Source of the DNA: Siphonodentalium dalli
Taxonomy: Eukaryota; Mollusca; Scaphopoda; Gadilida; Siphonodentaliidae
Direction: 5' to 3'
NCBI GenBank assembly: GCA_032622095.1
Contig: CP136062.1
Location: 231,212,578 to 231,276,577, forward strand
DNA: 64,000 nt
The notes under the pieces are model-generated. The model was not told the origin of the DNA. It saw only the letters and a program-made list of their open reading frames with translations, and searched no databases. Shown here in pieces: positions 60,404-64,000 of this stretch (positions are counted from its first letter, which is position 1; each line of letters starts with the position of its first letter). Both the position numbers and the translations under genes were made by a program.

Positions 60404-61040
60404 ATAGAGGATGTGGGGAAAAAGCGATTGTCTCCCTTAGGAAACATCAAAATACCAAACCGGAACGAAGACGTCAAAATACCAAACCGGAACGAAGACG
60501 TCAAAATACCAAACCGGAACGAAGATGTAGAAATAAAATTAGAAGACAAGGGTAAAAGGGATTGCTCTGTCTCCCTTAGGAAACATCAAAAATTAGAAGA
60601 CAAGGGTAAAAGGGATTGCTCTGTCTCCCTTAGGAAACATCGAAATACCAAACCGGAACGAAGACGTAGAAATAAAATTAGAAGACAAGGGTAAAAGGGA
60701 TTGCTCTGTCTCCCTTAGGAAACATCGAAATACCAAACCGGAATGAAGACGTAGAAATAAAATTAGAAGACAAGGGTAAAAGAGATTGCTCTGTCTCCCT
60801 TAGGAAACATCAAAATACCAAACCGGAACGAAGACGTAGAACTAAAATTAGAAGACAAGGGTAAAAGGGATTGCTCTGTCTCCCTCCACTAAAGACCAGA
60901 ACGAAGATGTAGAAATAAAATTAGAAGACAAGGGAAAAAGAGATTGCTCTGTCTCCCTTAGGAAACATCAAAATGCCAAACCGGAACGAAGACGTAGAAA
61001 TAAAATTAGAAGACAAGGGTAAAGGAGATTGCTCTGTCCC
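60404..61040 (+). repeat. 85 bp tandem array (CCGGAACGAAGACG)
   Basis: Units ACCAAACCGGAACGAAGACG, TAGAAATAAAATTAGAAGAC, AAGGGTAAAAGGGATTGCTC and TGTCTCCCTTAGGAAACATC; about seven copies, with a 27 bp sub-duplication three times near 60460-60530. Frames are open through parts of it (Arg/Lys-rich) but change with each unit, so no protein is called. Confidence 0.8.
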
Positions 61041-61140
61041 TTCCTGCAGAAGAAAATATTGATCTGGACAAAGAGGTACGAGTCTGCATTCAGTTACCAA
61101 ATAAGGTAACATAAGGTAAGGTTTAAAACCAGCCTGAGTT

Positions 61141-61545
61141 TAGTGTGCCTGTCATTTGCAGAATGAGGTCCCCAGAGGGTGAATTTAGTGACGCTATCCC
61201 ACATAATGGGCTAACATCACTAAAATCTCACTCTGGGGACCTCATTTTGCTTGGTCTCATCTGTAATGGGAGACATAGACTCAGATTGAAGTTCCGAATT
61301 GGTGAAAATTGTGATGTACACCTATTAGGAACCTCGATTATGCAATGTGTCATCTGCCAATTTGGGGATCAGAGAAACTAAACTAAAAAAGAAATAGAAT
61401 CTATGTAAAGAAGTTTCTATAGAAAGTTGATAATAAAGAAACTTTGCAGAGAACATGAGGCCTAAGCAGATCCACAAGTGGGTGAATTTAGTGATACTAG
61501 CCCACTATGTGGGAGAGTCACTAAATTCATCCTCTGGGGGACTAA
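61141..61545. repeat. GCAGAATGAGG hairpin cluster
   Basis: Hairpin 61158-61250 with a linker like that at 920-1030, then a second hairpin starting at 61466 whose distal arm is displaced to 61804 by an inserted element. Confidence 0.65.
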
Positions 61546-61551
61546 CAGGAC

Positions 61552-61803
61552 CTGCAGGGAGCCCCACACATATATAGAAGCATATAGAAGAGTGTCGTCT
61601 GCTCATGTTTGTCTGGGGCTCTGTATGGGTGAAATTATAAAATTGTTAAAGAATACAAGAAAAAATTATTAAAATTGTGTAAAAAATTGTTAGGCCAATG
61701 CATTCTCTTATATATGCGAGGCGACCTATGGTCGACTCGCATATATAAGAGAATGCATTGGCACAGGGTAAAAAAATCCCGACTTACGACTGGATTTGAT
61801 ATG
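61552..61803. mobile_element. Half copy of the GACCCGCC hairpin element inside another hairpin repeat
   Basis: Contains GCAGGGAGCCCCACACATAT, one hairpin module (61695-61761) and the CCCGACTTACGACTGGATTT terminus, ending GATATGG. It separates 'CTCTGGGGG' (about 61537) from 'ACCTCATTCTGC' (61804), that is, it splits the distal stem of the GCAGAATGAGG hairpin. GGACCT occurs at both borders. Confidence 0.55.
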
Positions 61804-62050
61804 GACCTCATTCTGCAAAATGACAGGCTCACTAAACTCAGACTTGGTCAAAAACAGACTATTTCATCAAAGTGTTCTCTGAACAAGTGAGTTTTCAAGT
61901 TCTTCTTGAACAATTCTAGGGAGACAATAAGTCTTAATGTACATGCAGTTGGTAGCTTGTTCCACATTCGCGGCAATTCAGTGACAATCCTTGAGGTTTC
62001 AAATTGTGAGGTCACTTCTCCCTTTTTTATTATTAGGGAGAAGTAGACTG

Positions 62051-62459
62051 TTAAAGGGGTACTGTACGCCATTTTCATTAAATTTCCGGTGACAACAACG
62101 ATCTAATATCGATAATATATAGAAACATAAGTAATTTGAGTCGAAGATGTATTCTGTAAACGCTCAGGTTAATAGGCTATCTTAAAATTTAATAATTTAA
62201 AAGTTAATAATTTGATATAAATTGAATTTATGACTGGAGCCATAAAATGGCGTCAATTAAATTACGAATTTGCGTAATCAAATAAAGTAAAAATTACCCG
62301 ACAACGACAATTTGTATTTTTGCATTCCGGTAAATTTGTCATCCGTAACACTACTTCGTACTCAACAGACTTTCAAATAATGAAAAAAGTGTTACCTTAT
62401 TCTCAGACTCGGAGACTATAGAAACCAACAACAACATTTGGCGTACAGTACCCCTTTAA
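62051..62459. mobile_element. TTAA-type MITE with AGGGGTACTGTAC termini, copy 2
   Basis: Opposite orientation to the copy at 12039-12638 and about 190 bp shorter. Termini TTAAAGGGGTACTGTACGCC and its complement; the shared interior includes TACTTCGTACTCAACAGAC. Confidence 0.72.
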
Positions 62460-63112
62460 AGTGATGTGAAACACTCCGGTTGGGTGATCAAATAGAAATG
62501 GAGAATAATCTTGCTCAATGTAGTTATTTTTAGGAATACTAATCCAAACACACACCGTCATTTTTATTAATTAAATGCAATGACTCGATTGTCGTGTCCC
62601 GAATCGAAATGTAAATATTTACAATTAAGCGTAGTTCAGATGATGATATCTATGGAGTGATATGGTTGATTTCTTTGAAATTTTTGGTGATGCTAGTAGA
62701 ATGCTACATTCCCCTCAGTTGACATTGTGCCTGAGTACTAACATATCAGTTTATCGCAACCCAACAAGTCCATAATGTCTTTAACAAGGAGAAGTTACAA
62801 TTGCACAATTCACCCCCCCCCCAAACATCATCATTATATGATCCACTAAGTATTATACAATGCAATAATTAGGTATATAAGGGCATACTTCAGTTATACG
62901 AGATGCATCAGCTAGTAAAATTGGAAAAAAAATCTAAATATTTTGGCTTTATTTTGAGGATTGACACCAATTTTCAGGATGCCTCATATTGGAAAAATAA
63001 ACCACTACTGCTCGATATAATCCATTTTTTATTTCAGTAAGGTCTATATTTTGATAAAATACTATAAGAAACGCTGTGTTTCACACATATACATATATTT
63101 ATAAACTATTAT

Positions 63113-63183
63113 AATGAGGGTGAATTTGGTGATGCCAGCCTCACTAATATCACTAAATTCACCCTCTGGGGACCTCATTCTGC
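63113..63183. repeat. Solo GCAGAATGAGG hairpin (5' truncated)
   Basis: AATGAGGGTGAATTTGGTGA then the complementary TCACTAAATTCACCCTCTGG; the outer left stem is missing but the right arm is complete. Confidence 0.6.
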
Positions 63184-63298
63184 AAATGATAAGCACACTA
63201 AACTCAGGATTGAAAGTGTTAACTACATTTGATGATACTTGACCTCCCAGTAGCTTCTTCACAAAAAAATAACAATAAGTGAGAGTGACCAATTGAGC

Positions 63299-63396
63299 TT
63301 AACCCCTTCATGACCCATAGAGAGCCCCACATACACTGCAGCAGACGACACTCTGTAGTGCATGCTTCCATCTGCGTGAGGCTTCCTGTGGGTTAA
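63299..63396. mobile_element. 98 bp TTAA-flanked mini-hairpin
   Basis: TTAACCCCTTCATGACCCAT to CCTGTGGGTTAA. The interior AGAGCCCCACATACACTGC... folds back on ...GCAGATGGAAGC type sequence on the complementary strand. Same hairpin type as the 'GGGAGCCCCACACATATATA' block at 15005, 32560-32630 and 61556. Confidence 0.6.
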
Positions 63397-63425
63397 ACAT
63401 TAAACTTGATATATCGCCTTGGTTC

Positions 63426-63661
63426 TTAACACTTTCATGATGAGAGCTGTGCTGGTGCAGCATTAAAGAACCTGTGCCAGTGCATTCTCTTATATATGTG
63501 AGTATATAAGAGAACGCACTGGCTTACAAGGTCAAGATTGTTAGGCCAATGTATTCTCTCATATATACGATGCTCCTTATGGGATACTCGCATATATAAG
63601 AGAATGCACTGGCACAGGGTTTACGATAAATTTCAGGAAGCTCCAGTCATGAAAGGGTTAA
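63426..63661. mobile_element. TTAA-flanked MITE with CCCTTTCATGA termini
   Basis: Left TTAACACTTTCATGA, right TCATGAAAGGGTTAA. Internal hairpin modules of the CCAGTGCATTCTC subfamily are at about 63476-63524 and 63545-63614. Inner ends carry GAGCTGTGCTGG and CAGGAAGCTCC. Confidence 0.7.
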
Positions 63662-63668
63662 TAAGCAC

Positions 63669-63795
63669 ACAACTATCATACCATAAATAGATGTACAACT
63701 ATTGTACTATAAATAGATGTACAACTATTGTACTATAAATAGATGTACAACTATTGTACTATAAATAGATGTACAACTATTGTACTATAAATAGC
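63669..63795 (+). repeat. 26 bp tandem repeat, about five copies
   Basis: Unit ACAACTATTGTACTATAAAT plus AGATGT, immediately after a TTAA-flanked MITE. Confidence 0.85.
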
Positions 63796-64000
63796 CTTAG
63801 TACTATTACAAAATAAATAGCTTGTTACCATGTAACATATTCTATTATTTACACCATATATATATAGAACACAGTTTTGCAATTTGGCCGCTCATTTCAT
63901 ATGAGAGGAGTAACAATGGTTGACCCTTTCTTTACTAAATGAACTCTCCCATTCACTTATAATAGTATACATTGGAATGGTCTATTATTCATCTGGAGGG

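Noticed and set aside
60353-60694. Arg/Lys-rich frames in the 85 bp array as a repeat protein
   Set aside because: The unit length is not a multiple of three, so frames do not persist; coding appearance is accidental.

Overview
This is a repeat-rich animal nuclear window. Split coding exons with GT-AG introns, LINE, hAT-type, Mutator-type and TTAA-target DNA elements, and abundant fold-back repeats all point to a metazoan. The style of the non-coding repeats (units ending in an 'AGGTGAGCTAAAA' hairpin; 'TGGCGGCCATG' subrepeats) suggests a marine lophotrochozoan such as a mollusc. That taxonomic guess rests on recall and has low confidence. No CRISPR, operon or bacterial gene is present.

Two host genes can be supported. 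RAB28 (minus strand, 27396 down to 7225) was assembled from six exons, all with GT-AG junctions and matching phases. It gives a 223-residue small GTPase with every G box and a C-terminal CaaX motif (CSLQ). About 20 kb of introns carry most of the mobile elements of the left half. DIMT1 (plus strand, 34548-35471) is a complete, uninterrupted 307-residue rRNA dimethyladenosine transferase ORF, with ETS-like and E-box motifs just upstream. The two genes are divergent, with about 7 kb of retroelement debris and palindromic arrays between them.

Layout: 1-7.1 kb holds hairpin MITEs, a 1.1 kb CACTG fold-back element and TTAA-flanked elements. 7.2-27.4 kb is RAB28, with introns containing minisatellites (10.8-11.1 and 16.7-17.0 kb), a family of TA-flanked GC-rich elements, a hAT element nested in one of them (23.7-24.9 kb) and a Mutator-like element with a PHD-like ORF remnant (26.2-27.2 kb). 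27.8-34.4 kb has a 5'-truncated LINE RT, an ORF1-like reading frame, palindromic 'AAAGAGCGGTATACCGCTCTTT' arrays and a decayed LINE endonuclease. 34.5-35.5 kb is DIMT1. 36.5 kb has a tRNA-derived SINE-like element. 37-41 kb is divergent tandem repeat. 41.06-57.19 kb is a near-identical tandem triplication of a 5.43 kb unit. 57.2-64 kb contains fold-back elements, more TTAA elements and short tandem arrays.

The most interesting signals are: (i) one long hairpin module shared by DNA elements with different termini, with paired stem substitutions between subfamilies; (ii) a Mutator-like element with a 9 bp target duplication and a related empty site in the same window; (iii) a hAT insertion at the extreme end of another transposon; (iv) tandem duplication of the RAB28 exon 2 splice acceptor; (v) the 5.43 kb triplication; and (vi) the palindromic GGTATACC arrays.
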